Notes: a model not told the origin generated them from the sequence alone. 64,000 bases of DNA from Kalaharituber pfeilii (GCA_015179045.1 WHUZ01000016.1:1-64000); one strand, 5' to 3'. Shown: positions 1 through 11,720, counted from the first letter of the stretch. Translations and numbers: made by a program.

Positions 1-336
1 CGATCGTCGACCGGGATATGACGTTCTTGGCACGCCTGCTGGAGATACTACATTTGGCTATATCTCGTGCAACAGACTGTTACGGGCGTGAGGGGCTAGG
101 CTCCGGTGGGCGCTGGAAGGCACTGGATGTTACGGCTACGGCGGAGTGTATACGGCGGGTCGGAGTCGCTAGGGAGGTTTGTATACGGCGGACCGAAATG
201 GCTACGGAGGTGTATATATGGCGGGCCGTGGAGCGCGCAGCGGAGCGGAGCGATTCACGGGCGTAATAAGGAAACGATAGGTTTCAGAGTTATAGAGAAC
301 TTAGAACACCGCTAGTGTCTTGATTCTTTTAACTAC
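1..336. other. Left-edge spacer, no gene recognised
   Basis: No coding region is supported here. Short open frames cross a small minisatellite at 136-235, and their composition simply follows that repeat. The stretch has no counterpart in either of the large duplicated copies. It ends at a TAC trinucleotide (334-336) directly before the foldback element. Confidence 0.6.
136..235. repeat. Three-copy 33-bp minisatellite
   Basis: Three diverged tandem units of 33, 33 and 34 bp start at 136, 169 and 202. Each begins with CTACGG or CTAGGG and contains a GTATACGGCGG-like core. A 33-bp period keeps a reading frame open across the array, which explains the small overlapping open frames. No function is evident. 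Confidence 0.7.
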
Positions 337-1148
337 TGTGGTTCACCACTTTCACTTTCCCGGACACATTTACCACCAAAACTGCGCAACTTTCGCACTC
401 AATATCTCAACAACCACAACAGCATTTGTGAATGCACTTTGTGTAGCTAGACAAAGTGTAATTCTTGCTATCTAGCACCTTTTCTTCATCAAAAATTGGG
501 GGTGCAAAGGGATTATGACTTGTCGCATTTACGTTGAAAGGCTTGGCATTTATTTGTATGGGATCTCCATACAAAATGTTCATCAGACTCGAATGTAGTC
601 CTACTCTTCAACGTTAATTACAATAGCTATGATAGTATATGTCAAGAATCACCTGAAGAGGTATAGTAAGGTGCTGCATTTAGTTTACTTTCATTTGTTG
701 AATTGTAGAGTTAGTGTACAACTATCTACTTTTGGGCGTTGTTCTCATACAAATGGTTTCTATGGGAAATATGAATATTGTGAATAATTTCACAACCACT
801 ACAGTTATTACCTAACTACGTTGTTCATAGTTTCCGACTGAGTGATGCTATTGAATGTGAGTGTCTGAGTTTTTTTCATGAATTGATTGCAGGTGTAGCA
901 TGCAGAATTCGGGGGTGGTGACATTTGTATGGAGATCCCATACAAATAAATGCCAAGCCTTCCAACGAAAATGCGACAAGCCATAATCCCTTTGCAACCA
1001 CAATTTTTGATGAAGAAAAAGTGCTAGATAGCAAGAATTACACTGTGTGTAATAGCTACACAAAGTGCATTCACAAATGCTGTTGTGGTTGTTGAGATAT
1101 TGAGTGCGAAAGTTGCGCAGTTTTGGTGGTAAATGTGTCCGGGAAAGT
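337..1148. mobile_element. Foldback-type DNA element with about 235-bp inverted arms
   Basis: The left arm (about 354-590) and right arm (about 915-1148) are near-perfect reverse complements, both running inward from ACTTTCCCGGACAC. The outer left end, TGTGGTTCACCAC, is preceded by TAC. A related element at 47228-47816 starts TGTAATTCACCAC and is also preceded by TAC, which defines the true left terminus. The core holds no transposase, so this is a non-autonomous foldback or MITE-like element. The right end is abnormal: instead of a second TAC the arm runs straight into the inverted S1 copy at 1149, so this element marks a rearrangement breakpoint. Confidence 0.75.
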
Positions 1149-2710
1149 CTGAACCCCATGCACTCCCGATCCACAATACGCAAACCCGAAGTCTCGGATA
1201 GCCATGAGGTCGGTTATTCGATCAAATTGATTGAAATGGAAAAATCAGCGCTGAACAGAGTAGGGGAGATTTTTTTTCACAGCATACGATCTGGGAGCTG
1301 GCAAGAGGATTAGATTGTTGATGTTGAAGCCTGCGAGAAGCTCCCGGAGCAGCTGCAACAACTTGCACCGAGCAGAGACATAGATCTGCAGGGGGTCTGC
1401 CGGCTGGGTTGAATAGATTGGATATATTTTTAGAGTTTCTATTTAAGGTGGAGGGGTTACGGTGAGTAAAGATTTTCCCGGTTGGGCTTGATATAAAATG
1501 TTAGTGGCCTGAATCAATCCCATGGATTGGGAAATCAAGATCTTATATAAAGGAAACATCCGGCACGAAGGTCAATGAGGTATGTATTGGGGAGTGGACG
1601 AGGATGGAATGGTTTTAGCTGATTGGGAAGACTGTTAAACGCAATAGTATGGAGATTTATTCAAGTTAGAAAACTAAAAATGTTAGACAATGGTCATGGG
1701 CGGACAATAAGGATGATAATTATATCTTACAATGAAAGTTTTTAGAGGTGTAGGCTGAGACGGAATGGAGATGGAGGTGGATAGGAACGGTTAATATACA
1801 TGGAACGAAAGCGAGAGTGAAAAGGAAATTGAGAAATAAAGAAATGCAAGCGTTGGAGATATATATGACCATCGAGACTTCTGGAAGCGGTTGTGTGTTC
1901 ATGGGGTTGCGAATGGAATTGCGATAAATTATTGTTGTGAGAGCGACGAGTTGACGATTAGAGACCTTTCGCAACAAGCTCTAGAGCTTCCCAAATGCAG
2001 GGTGTCGACCCCTGTAAGCTCTAGAGTGCCAAAAGACCTTTCGCATGAGCTCTAGAGCTTCCGGACAAACTGTACAGCAACGCCAAAAAAGGGAGGTACC
2101 GGTCATTATGAGCTCCACTACACCTGCTGATTGAGCGCCAGCAACAGCGCTGAGATTCCCCCCCTTGTACTTGAATATTTGCTTCGTTTTACTACTCAAA
2201 AGCCTATTAGTTAATTATTTAGGCTTCAATTCTCAGGATACCTTCAGCCTTACCATAGCTATTGTAGTTGTTGAGATATTTGCAGCGAAAGTTGTAGAGC
2301 TTTAATCAGGGGGTGAAGCTTTTCGCTGGAGCTTCATGAAGCTCCAGAGCTTTAGCTGCGCCACACCTCGTTGACTAGCAGGGGGTGCAGCAGGGGTCGG
2401 GAAGCTCTAGAGCTGAGGGTTGAATTTCAAATGTCATTCACTAACCCGAAGTAGCAGTGAGTACTTAATTGGGCCAGACCAAAATTTACGAAGGAATGTG
2501 CAGGTGACGTAACTTGGTGCATGTGGAGTGCAGGCACAAGTTGCTGTATGACATGCGGGCGATGTGAGTTTATGCACGTCAGCCTGGTGATCGAGGGCCT
2601 ACCAGATTAGCTCTGTAATGCCTATAGGCTGTTAAAGTACAGTACACTCTGATCGTCAAGCCCGCATTGGCCCTGAATCTCAATTGTGGGTTGCACAAGA
2701 TTGGTTGTGA
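1149..2710 (-). repeat. Inverted copy of the start of the S1 block
   Basis: Read in reverse complement this stretch follows 4236-5358 in order. It covers the segment beginning CTGTAACAGCC, the CT-rich promoter-like segment with its TATATAAA, and the short coding relic that starts MAIRDFGF. It also matches 28869-29905 in copy B. The arm is interrupted by a MITE-like insertion (1964-2414). It ends at the foldback element on one side and at a truncated LINE on the other. With 4236-5358 it forms a large inverted repeat around a spacer of about 1.5 kb. Confidence 0.8.
1964..2414. mobile_element. MITE-like insertion with AGCTCTAGAGCT palindromes
   Basis: This block interrupts the inverted S1 arm and is absent from the matching places near 4545 and 29080. 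It is bounded by a possible 3-bp duplication GAG (1961-1963 and 2415-2417). Its ends carry inverted GCTCTAGAGCTTCCC and GGGAAGCTCTAGAGC, and the CTCTAGAG core recurs inside near 2020 and 2050. A segment near 2268-2298 resembles part of the foldback arm (the TTGTTGAGATAT region), so the two elements may be related. No coding capacity is seen. Confidence 0.6.
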
Positions 2711-3360
2711 GTCAGGTGAGGGGAGTGAGAAGAGTCTTGGAGAGTGTACCGGAGGAGGTACCGGTCCTGATCTGCCTGGATTCAGAAGCTGCTATCATGG
2801 CGGTTAGGAAGGCAGGCAGAGAGGGGAAGGGGAAGACGGAGGATGTGAGGAGGGTAGTGGATGCGGTGGCAAGGAGGAAGAGGAAGGGGGGTAATGCGAT
2901 ACTTTTGTGGGTTAAGGCTCACATTGGGATTGCAGGAAATGAGAAGGTGGATGAGTGGGCGAAGAAGGGGACGGTGATGCAGGGGAAGGAGGTGGCCACC
3001 GGAAGTGGGGTGCGCCAGAGGGTGAAGGTGTGGAGGAAGGAGAAGAGAGAAGTGGAGGGCTTTGGAGGAGGAAAGGTCATGGAGTGGAGTAGGATGGCGA
3101 CATCAAACTTCACTGCATTGCGACTGGAGCGAGGAAGGTGTGCTAAGTGGTTGAAGAAGCTAGGGGTGGCGGAATCGGATAGGTGCAGGTGTGGGGATGT
3201 ACAAACGGGGGAGCATCTCGCTTTCCGATGCAGAAGCCAGGAGAATCGCCCGGAAGGTTTTGAGAAGTGGAGCGACATGGGAAAGGATTGGAAAAGAAAG
3301 GCGGAGAATGGGGAGGAGTATGACGTTTTAGAGAATTTCTTCGCCGGGATCAAGTTCTAG
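2711..3360 (+). pseudogene. LINE ORF2 C-terminal fragment (RNase H and Cys-rich tail)
   Basis: This is the last part of a LINE polyprotein, which normally also carries endonuclease and reverse transcriptase. RNase H is visible from an Asp motif (ICLDSEAAIMAV) and the signature WVKAHIGIAGNEKVDEWAK, which matches the usual W-V-x-x-H-x-G-I-x-G-N-E-x-x-D pattern with catalytic His and Asp kept. It is followed by a Cys/His cluster (CRCGDVQTGEHLAFRC) typical of the C-terminus of fungal LINE ORF2. The open frame extends upstream to an ATG at 2686, but those codons lie in the inverted S1 arm and are not LINE. Endonuclease and reverse transcriptase are absent, so it cannot act alone. Just after the stop a roughly 29-bp unit containing TCAAGTTCTAGAAG is tandemly duplicated. 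Confidence 0.8.
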
Positions 3361-3547
3361 AAGGTAGGAGAGCGCGGGGTCAAGTTCTAGAAGCTAGGGG
3401 AGCAGGGGCGACGGCGCGTGGGGGCCATGTACGTAGAGAGTTAGTTTAGGCCTGTCTCCGGGCTATGAGGGCTTGCCCAGGGACCCTGCCATGGCCACGT
3501 GCTACAAGCGGGGTTATGTGATTTAAAAAAAAAAAAAAAAAAAAAAA
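2711..3547 (+). mobile_element. 5'-truncated LINE (non-LTR retrotransposon), 3' end with poly(A)
   Basis: The segment starts abruptly inside an RNase H domain and continues through the C-terminal zinc-finger-like region, a stop at 3360, a short 3' UTR and a poly(A) run of about 23 nt ending near 3547. That is the form of a 5'-truncated copy made by target-primed reverse transcription. The end of the UTR (CCTGCCATGGCC followed by GCGGGGTTATGTGA) recurs as very short poly(A)-tailed insertions elsewhere, so this element identifies the source of one family of tails. I could not find a clear target-site duplication. Confidence 0.8.
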
Positions 3548-4228
3548 GTACTGGAACGTATGCGCCGAGGGGTACATTAGACACCTAAGTAGTAATTTTG
3601 TAGCATCATCCCATACAACCCAATATACCAATTGTACACATAAAAAATTCTCCGTAATCCAAAAAAGCCCTCTCTCAACCCCAAATTGCTCTTCTTATTT
3701 CTTCCCCACTCTCTTTAATCACTCCTTGTATTCATAGTGCTCTTTAATTCTCACTTATTCAGATTTTCGTCCCAATTGTCACTTGCGTAACCCTCCCTGC
3801 TTGCTTTCTTATTTCATTACTTCAGGAGCGCAAACAATTCACTCCTCGCCTTCACAACCAACTTCCGCTCTTTCTCCGATTGGACTCAGTGTAAATCTCA
3901 TAAGTGTACTAGTATGAGCCACGGGGGAACCAACCACAACTGCCAGTTTGCATCGGCTAAAAGTCTACGTCATGCAGTTACTGTATATCACGCAGATCTT
4001 CACTTTTGGGTGACATAACCCCGCATACAGGGGTGCCGGTACCAGGGAATCAAGCAGATCTTGATCGCAAAGCAACGTGAGGAATCGGAACACTGATAGA
4101 GAACTAAGCGACATGATGAATCGGAACACTGATAGGAGGGCTAAGCTAACTCTGAGTGAATCAAGCATGCATTGGCACGTATTCGTAATTCGGCTGAAAT
4201 CCGACAACATGAGTGTCGGTAAATTCGG
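3548..4228. other. Single-copy spacer
   Basis: No gene is supported. The first half is pyrimidine-rich and resembles a fungal promoter or 5' leader, but no open frame follows. Around 4012-4045 there is a fragment like the short retroposon tails (AACCCCGCATACAGG, minus orientation). Two imperfect direct copies around ATCGGAACACTGATAG lie at about 4080-4140. Near 4229 the sequence joins the S1 block. Confidence 0.5.
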
Positions 4229-5300
4229 CAAATTCCGTCACAACCAATCTTGTGCAACTCACAATTGAGATTCAGGACCAATGCGGGCTTGATGATTAGA
4301 TTGTACTGTAACAGCCAATAGTCATTACAGAGCTAATCTGGTAGGCATCACCTCACCTCGATCACCAGGCTGACGTGCATAAACTCGCATCTTCGCCCGC
4401 ATACAGCCACTTGTGCCTGCACTCCCCATGCAGCAAGTTACGTCACCTGCACATTGCTTCGTAAATTTTAGTCTGGCAACCTACTGCCCAATTAAGTACT
4501 CACTGCCACTTCGCGTTAGTGCATGACCTTTGAAATTCAACCCTCCACAATCGTCAACTCGTCGCTCTCACAACAATAATTTATCGCAATTCCATTCGCA
4601 ACCCCATGCACACGCAACCGCTCCCAGGAACCTCGATGGTCATATATACCTCCAACTATTGTATTTCTTTATTTCTCAATTTCCTTTTCACTCTCGCTTT
4701 CGTTCCATGTATATTAACTGCTCCTATCCACCTCCATCTCCATTCCGTCTCAACCCACACCTCTCAAAACTTTCATTGTAAAATATAATTATCAGCCTCA
4801 TTGTCTTCCCGTGACCATTGTCTAACATTTCTAGTTTTTCAACTTGAATAAATCTCCATACTATTGCGTTTAACAGTCTTCCCAATCAGCTAAAATCATT
4901 CCATCCTCGTCCACTCCCCAATACATACCTCATTGACCTTCATACCGGATGTTTCCTTTATATAAAATCTTGATTTCCCAATCCATGGGATTGATTCAGG
5001 TCACTAACATTTTATATCAAGCCCAATCGGGAAAATATCTTCGAACTGTAACCCCTCCACCTTAAATAGAAACTCTAAAAATTCATCCAGTGTATTCAAC
5101 CCAGCCGGCAGACCTCCTGCAGATCTATGTCTCGGCTCGGTGCAAGTTGTTGCAGCTGCTCCGGGAGCTTCTCGCAGGCTTCAACATCAACAATCTAATC
5201 CTCTTGCCAGCTCCCAGATCGTATGCTGTGAAAAAATCTCCCTACTCTGTTCAGCGCTGATTTTTCCATTTCAATCAATTTGATCGAATAACCGACCTCA

Positions 5301-5652
5301 TGGCTATCCGAGACTTCGGGTTTGCGTATTGTGGATCGGGAGTGCATGGGGTTCAGATCTTTGACTACTCTAAAAGCAAAGAAACCTAATGTAGTCTAGA
5401 GGGCGTGGAGGAGGATAGAGCCGAAGAGAAAGGGAAGTACAAGAAGAGGAAGATCCAGTGGAGGGGTGGGCTTTATCCGAAAGCTCGTGAGTTTGGTTAT
5501 GTTTGGTATGGGAAGCATTTTACGGGGCTTTGTGCACTATTTGTTCAGTGATCCGTTGTATGTCTGTTGCCTGGAATATGAAGATGAACAATTCAAGAGC
5601 GGAATTGCACTCCTTTGTCTTAGGGGAAGGATGGTAAAGCAAAAGTTATGAC
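5301..5652 (+). pseudogene. Broken coding relic starting MAIRDFGF
   Basis: An ATG at 5301 opens a frame reading MAIRDFGFAYCGSGVHGVQ, which stops after 29 codons. In copy B the same start runs for 69 codons (29849-30058). A second segment (FVHYLFSDPLYVCCLEYEDE) is open in another frame and is shared by both copies. The start region is also present in the inverted arm (near 1190-1230). Frame changes between copies and the early stop suggest a decayed gene. I do not recognise the family, and it could equally be untranslated sequence with chance open frames. Confidence 0.35.
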
Positions 5653-6929
5653 CAATCCTCCATATTAAACTCTGCGGAAGGGCCACCGGTCGTTCCATAA
5701 GTAATGATGACGGCGGGATGTGACTGCGAGCGAGAAAAATTGCTTTTAATCCTCCGTCGAAGGCAGGGGAAGGGAGTAACGAGAGAATTATAACTTGAGA
5801 TGCAGTGTACATGGTTTGTACTTTCGCTTCGGAGAAGATGTGACGGATAGGTAGGCCCTTCCTTGTCAAGGAACGCCCTAGGACATCTCCAACCGCGGAC
5901 CTAGATACTATTGAGAGCTGATCAGAAATGCACATGATCTCATCTATCTTTCAAGTGTCAGCGGAAGCAGTTAGGAAGCTGTGTGGACTGATTTTTTTCC
6001 AAAAGTACTTGATCCGCTGTGCAGCATAAAGGCCTCTAGCTGAAACTTGGGACATGTGACGGGGGGTTACTTTAGCTCGGCTAGCTCGGCTACATCTATT
6101 GTTAATACGTTAATGTAAATAATAGCTAGAATGTTAAGCCTCCAAACAACCTGACATGAGATGAATATCCCAACGGTACCTTAACAACGTCGAATTTTTG
6201 TTTTTCTTTAAACCCCCCTCTCCCCACTAGCTTTGGTAATTACTCACCTTTCCCCATTATAGCATTAGCCAGATCTCACTCTCCGCGTTGAAACCTGTAC
6301 TGACCGATAGACTACCCCCAGAGCCCCCGTGCACACATAAGTTTGAACCTTGTGATAGCTACCAAGTGCTCGCTTTCAAGAGGTGCCCCCCCGTCCCTTG
6401 CTCTGGACTTGGTAGCCCAACTTAGCCTGGCATTTCTCCGCTACCCATAGTATAGACCAGGATTGTCTAAGCTTCCGTTTTTCACAATCAGCATACCCAC
6501 GCTACTTGTACACCCACGGAAGGACAGAACCCATTGGTTCGTGATTCACAACCCAGCTCAGCATGAGTTTTCTCCGCCGGGTTTGTTATCGATCTGGCCC
6601 TTCTGAAACCCCAGTGTACCCAGATGCCACTGGTATAAAACCAAAAGATGCTAGTCAACAGGTTTAAGGAAGAAATATAAACTATCGGACAAGGCAAAAA
6701 CAATAGAGAATTTGAAAAAATAAGAGTCGAGCTGCGAAGGAGTAATTTGCGCGAGCGGCGGAGGTACCGGCGGAAGTGGTATAGGTTGTAGAAGGTGCGT
6801 TAGGAGAGGAGAGCCCTGATTACGAGTTCTATCAAGATGGCAACTATTATCTATTGTATATTAAGCACATATATTCTGTAGTTTTTCATCAACTTGCGTG
6901 ATGAGGTGACAGCAAAGGAGCAAATTAGA

Positions 6930-7540
6930 GAAGTGGAGCTGAGAAGGCGGAGGAAGCGAGGGCAGTCGGGGTGGCTGTCGAAGAGGGTAGGAGAGACAGT
7001 AGGAGTGGCTGCCTATGTAGGAGTGGTGGAGGTTGAAGGCTTGCCGATCCAGTAATCTATCGCACTGTCCTATTATTCCTGTCAATGCGACTCTATGTTG
7101 TTGCTGTATGAGAGGAGAGAGTTAGGAGAGGCGACAAGAGCTGCGGTAGAAGCGACAGGAGAGATTGTGTAAGAGGGAAGGTCTGAGAGCCGAAGCAGGT
7201 TGTCGAAGGGGCGTTCGGGGGCGGGAGAGACAATTGGAGAGGCAGCTGAATGATGGGTGGGGTTGTGAGAGAAGACTCTCGAAGAGAGTGTCGGCGGGGG
7301 GAGGGGGACGGGGGCCGAATGTGGGCATAGCGATGGGCGAGGCGACAGTGGAAACCGCAGCTGATGCAAGAAGAGCACGTGGGAGAGGAGGGGTGGGAGA
7401 GGATGTTGGAGATGCTGCCAAAAAGGCTTTCGAAGAGGCTGTCCAAGAGGATGTCGGAGGTAAGAGAGGCGATGGAAGAGGCGAAAGGAGAAGCGAAGAG
7501 GAGCTGTCGGTAGGGCTTCAGGAGCGCGAAATTTCCTTCC
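6930..7540 (+). repeat. GA-rich region with 12-bp periodicity (S1)
   Basis: The plus strand is strongly purine-rich, with recurring units like GCTGTCGAAGGG that in one frame read as (A/D)V(E/G)(E/G). Homologous regions lie in S2 (10970-11720), S3 (18060-18720) and the three copy-B blocks. Some of the frame is shared between blocks (KRGDGRGE), but stops and frame changes differ, so I treat it as a minisatellite-like region and not as a gene. A run of G tracts near 7288-7315 is a candidate G-quadruplex. Confidence 0.6.
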
Positions 7541-8570
7541 CTTGAAATTGACCTCTGCTTTGGCCGAATTGGAAGGATGCTATCTCCAGTGATGCGCCAT
7601 GGAGAGATAGAGAATTGGGGGCCCTGTTCGATTCTGAGCCGGGGAAGAAGCGTGTCACGAATCCGGTTCCATATGATTGAATTCTAGTGGGAGACCAGGG
7701 CAACCTGATTTAATTTGCTGTGTTTTTAAATCCCAAATTTTATGTTATGTTCGGATTCTTTTTTTCACATCACATACTTACATCAATCCCAATTGGAAGT
7801 AAGTCAGAATGCGCTGCGTGTGTCGCTTGAAATGACCTGGTTACGACATGTGGAAGGACTGCCAAGAAAGCTGGGGAATCCATAGCTCCGCTTACGGTAA
7901 GAGAGCGCGTGATCTACGAGAGCCCTTCAGCTACATATGTATCTAGTCCTCGGCAAATGCACCGGATCTTACACACAATTGAGCCACATGCAGTAGTGTT
8001 GAGAGTGAGAAGTTAAACTCAAGAACTCGTGGTTCCAAAAACCTTAGATCCTGCGAACCAGTGCACGTCGTACTAGCCAGTAAAATATGTATTCGGACAG
8101 GGGTACTAATATACATTATGCGCTATGTCCGAATACATATTTTACTAGCTAGTATTCACGGGTCAGCAGGCAAGCGAGTCCCGGTTGCTGGGCCTTACTA
8201 ACGAGGTGTCGCTGTATTTATGAAATATGGCATCATGAGAGAGAAACAGCATTCTGATCATTCAGTACGTAAGTACATACATGCCATTTCTACTATTAGA
8301 AACATAGGTACATATATAGGTGTGTGGTGGTTACCTGAGCGGCAGCCGAATTAATCGCAGCTGGAGCTGAATCATGGAGTTGTGCTGCTACGTCTGCAGC
8401 TGTCTCGATTGCATACATGTGATGCCAATTGGCTGCAACCGATGCAAGCTGGTTGCCACAGATGCAACTGTTCTCAGCTCGCTGCAACCGAGCAGTACAT
8501 CAGCCTTGATTATTGGATTTTCGTCTTATTGGATAAAGCCCCAATTCTCTGGTTCGATGGTATTTACGAG

Positions 8571-8626
8571 CCCTGCCATAGCGAACAGCTGCAAGCGGGT
8601 TTACTGTACGTGAAATAAAAAAAAAA
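8571..8626 (+). mobile_element. 56-bp retroposon tail with 12-bp target-site duplication
   Basis: The insertion begins CCCTGCCATAGCGAACAGC and ends in an A-rich tail. It is flanked by GGTATTTACGAG at 8559-8570 and 8627-8638. The related S2 position (about 12748) is empty and reads on directly. The inserted bases resemble the last part of the LINE 3' UTR near 3490-3530, so this is an extremely 5'-truncated LINE or SINE copy. The same insertion is in copy B at about 33794-33861, so it predates the tandem duplication. Confidence 0.8.
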
Positions 8627-8890
8627 GGTATTTACGAGGCATTCTTCCCCGCGATTCGGTAGTCCATACATAGCTGTAAAACTAGGGTCTTTTTTTTACA
8701 GGTACGGTCTCTTTATAAGTATACTCTCATTCGCGGGGAGTTTTATGGTAACGCTGAAAAAAATATGCGCCATGTCCTTTGAAGCCGTGCAAGCAAGCAT
8801 TTTGAGGTGCCAAGAAAAGTGGCGTCACCAAGACTTTTATCCAGCGACTGTAATTTTGCATGCAATAATGGCTGCATAAAGTACTTGCCT

Positions 8891-9029
8891 TTGTAGTGGC
8901 GCTGGCGCATAGTGTGCTGACAAATTTGGAGTCTGAGAATTTTATTTTGTGGTTGTCATGGGAATTGGGGTCTGGCACAGAGTTTGGACTAGGAATCTGG
9001 GTATGTGAATCTGCGCCCACGAGAAGTCA
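8891..9029. other. Junction between S1 and S2
   Basis: A short linker shared with 36465-36640 in copy B. No gene or regulatory element is recognised. Confidence 0.5.
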
Positions 9030-10969
9030 TCCAAATGGCTGTAACAGCCAAATAGTCATTACAGAGCTAATCTGGTAGGCATAACTTCAATCACCTGCTG
9101 ACGTGCATAAACTTGTATCTTCGACCACTTGTGCATGTGCTGCCTGCACTCCACATGCACCAAGCTACGCCACCTGCACACTGCTTGATGAAGTTAAGTC
9201 TGATTCACTTACTGTACTGCCCAATTAAGTACTCACTGCCGCTTCGCGTTAGTGTCGGAAATTCCAAAGTTCAAATACTCAACCACCCACAATCATCAAC
9301 TTTGTCGCTCTCACAACAATAATAATTTATCACAATTCGCGACCGCCCCACAGTATTAATACATCTCCAACACTCGAATTATTGTTTTTTATTTCTCACT
9401 TTCCATTTCGCAGCGTCATCCTGCTATCATTGTCCGAATTATCCTTACAGTAATTATGCAACTCCAATCATGTCCATTCCACTGCCTTTAACAGTCTTCA
9501 ACTGACTAAAACCATCCTCTCCCATTCTTTGATACATACTTCATTGACCTATACTTAATTTTACAATCTACAAATTCAGGCTACTATAATTGTAAAAATT
9601 AACTCTAATCCTCAGGCGAGGGCAGAGGAAGGGAGTAACCAGAGTATTGGAATATCCTTCCCCTAGGGGTTTTTTATTGAAGGGGGTTGCATGATCCATG
9701 GTTGGTAGTTCTGTTTTGTAGAAGATGCGACGGATAGATAAGCCCTTCCTTATCAAGGAGCATCCTAGGATGTCTCCAACAAAGAACTCTAGATACTGTA
9801 GAGAGCTGATAAGAAACATACATGATCCCGTCTACCCAAGTATCACCAGAAGGAGTGAGAACGCAGTGTGAAACATTTTTTTAGTTTTTGCATGCATATT
9901 CGATCAGCTTTCCAGCTTGGAGAACTCTAGCTGTAACTTGTAAATGCGACAGGAGGTTCCTGTGGTTCGACTTGCAAGTCTTGGTCTTTTAGTAATTCGT
10001 TAATATACATCGTGGAATGTTCGGCCTCTAAAACCTTGCTCACGTGATTTTCTGTTTCCCTGGAGGGTGCAGTGAACCATTCCCCCTTAGCGTCAGGTAT
10101 AGTTGATTCTTTCATCAACTGATTCTAAAGTCATACTCCCAAGTCAGTCATATCTCAACGGCACAAATTTAGAACACAAAGAAAAGAAAACCCAAAAAAT
10201 AATATATTATAGCATTAGCGAGATCTTATTCTCCGCCCTGAATCCTGTTACTGACCCATATACACCCCATTATCTCCCTATACCTGTCAATTGCTCTTTT
10301 TTTTTTTTTTGGTATCCCGCTCCTCGCTTTGCATCAATTGCTCAACGGAGTCAGGATTTCCTCTGCCAATAATATTGCAATCCTGCTACCGCTAGAGCCC
10401 CCGTGAACCCTCAAGTTTGAATGCTCGTGATTCCTACAAGTGCTTGCTTGCTTTTAAGAGGTACACCCCCTCTTGGTCTGGAATCAGAAGCCCAATCTAA
10501 CTAGACAATCCACTGCTGTCCATAGTATAGACCTAGATTGTCTAAATTTCCGTTTTTCATTATCAGTATACCCACACTACCGCACCTCTGTTTGGAATTC
10601 ACTACCCGACTGAGCCAGGCGTCCCTCCGCCAGGCATGTTATAGGCCTAGTATGTCTGAAATCCGGTGTGTCCAGATGCCAGTGGTATAAAACCAGAAGA
10701 TGCTAGCTAAGAGGTTTAAGGAAGGAAATATAAACTATCAGACAAAGCGACAACAATAGAGAAATCGAAAAAGGGGAGTCGGCTTCCCAAGGAGTAATTA
10801 GCGCAAGACGCTGCGGTACCGGCAAAGGTAGTATAGGCCGTAGAAGGTGCGGAAGGAGAGGCGATTCCTCAACACAACTTCCACTATGATAGCAATACTC
10901 AATTCTCTATTGTCTATTGTATTATCAGAACGTATATTCGGTAGTTTGCAATAACTCCTGCGTTGAGGT

Positions 10970-11720
10970 CACAGCAATGGAGCAAATTAGAGGAGTGGAG
11001 CTGGGAAGGTGGAAGGGGGGCTGCCGGGGATGTCTGTCGAAGATGGTGGGAGGGGCAGATGTAGGAGAGGTGGAGATTGAAGCCTTGCCAGTCTGATGAC
11101 CTATCGCACGGTCATCTCAATCCCGTCAATGCCGCTCTATGTTGTCACTATATGAGAAGAGAGGGTTCAGGGGGGCAACAAGAGCTGCGACAAAAGCGAT
11201 AGGAGGAGAGGGAGTGGGAGAGTCGGACTTGGGAGAGGGGAGGTCCGGGAGCAAAAGTGATTATCGGAAGGGCAGGCGGAGGTAGGACAGGTAGCTAGAA
11301 AAGCAGTTGAACGATGGAACAGGTTGCGGAAAAGCTCTTGAAGAGACTCAGGGAGGCAGTCGAATGTGAGCAAAGTGATGGGAGATACGAAAGGGGAAGC
11401 GGCAGCAAATGCATGCAGAGCACGTGAGACAGGTCGAGGTAGGAAACGATGTCAGCGATGCTGTCGAAGGGGCTGTCGAAGGGGCTGTCGAAGCGGATGT
11501 CGAAGCGGATGTTGGAGGGTCTGTCGGAGGTAAGAGGGGCGATGGACGAGGCGAAATGAGAAGCGGAAATGCCGTCGGAGGGGCTACCGGAGAGGCAGTT
11601 AAACAGTGAAGGCCTGAGAGACGCATGTACAGATGAGCGGAGATTAGAACGGGGACTAGGGGAGATGGAAGAGGCTGTTGGATGGCTGGTGAGTGTTGGG
11701 GGGCGGTCTTCCGAGGTGCC
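10970..11720 (+). repeat. GA-rich region with 12-bp periodicity (S2)
   Basis: It is homologous to 6930-7540. The clearest tandem run is at about 11458-11530, where GCTGTCGAAGGG-like 12-mers repeat several times, reading AVEG, AVEA and DVEA in one frame. The reverse strand reads as long Ser/Pro/Thr-rich open frames, which I regard as compositional shadows. Confidence 0.6.

Larger units (their letters stand above)
4229..8890. repeat. S1 block of copy A
   Basis: The block starts near the CTGTAACAGCC segment that also opens S2 (about 9040), S2' (36661) and the inverted arm. It holds a CT-rich promoter-like region with TATATAAA near 4960, a decayed coding relic (5301-5652), a non-coding middle, a GA-rich region (6930-7540) and a short retroposon (8571-8626). 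Compared with copy B (28869-36430), about 2.4 kb has been lost near 8775-8848, including the zinc-ribbon gene. Outside the listed features I see no gene. Confidence 0.7.

Noticed and set aside
2686..2710. ATG at 2686 as the true start of the RNase H protein
   Set aside because: The first codons lie in the inverted S1 arm (matching 4236-4262), so the ATG is only joined to the LINE fragment by insertion.
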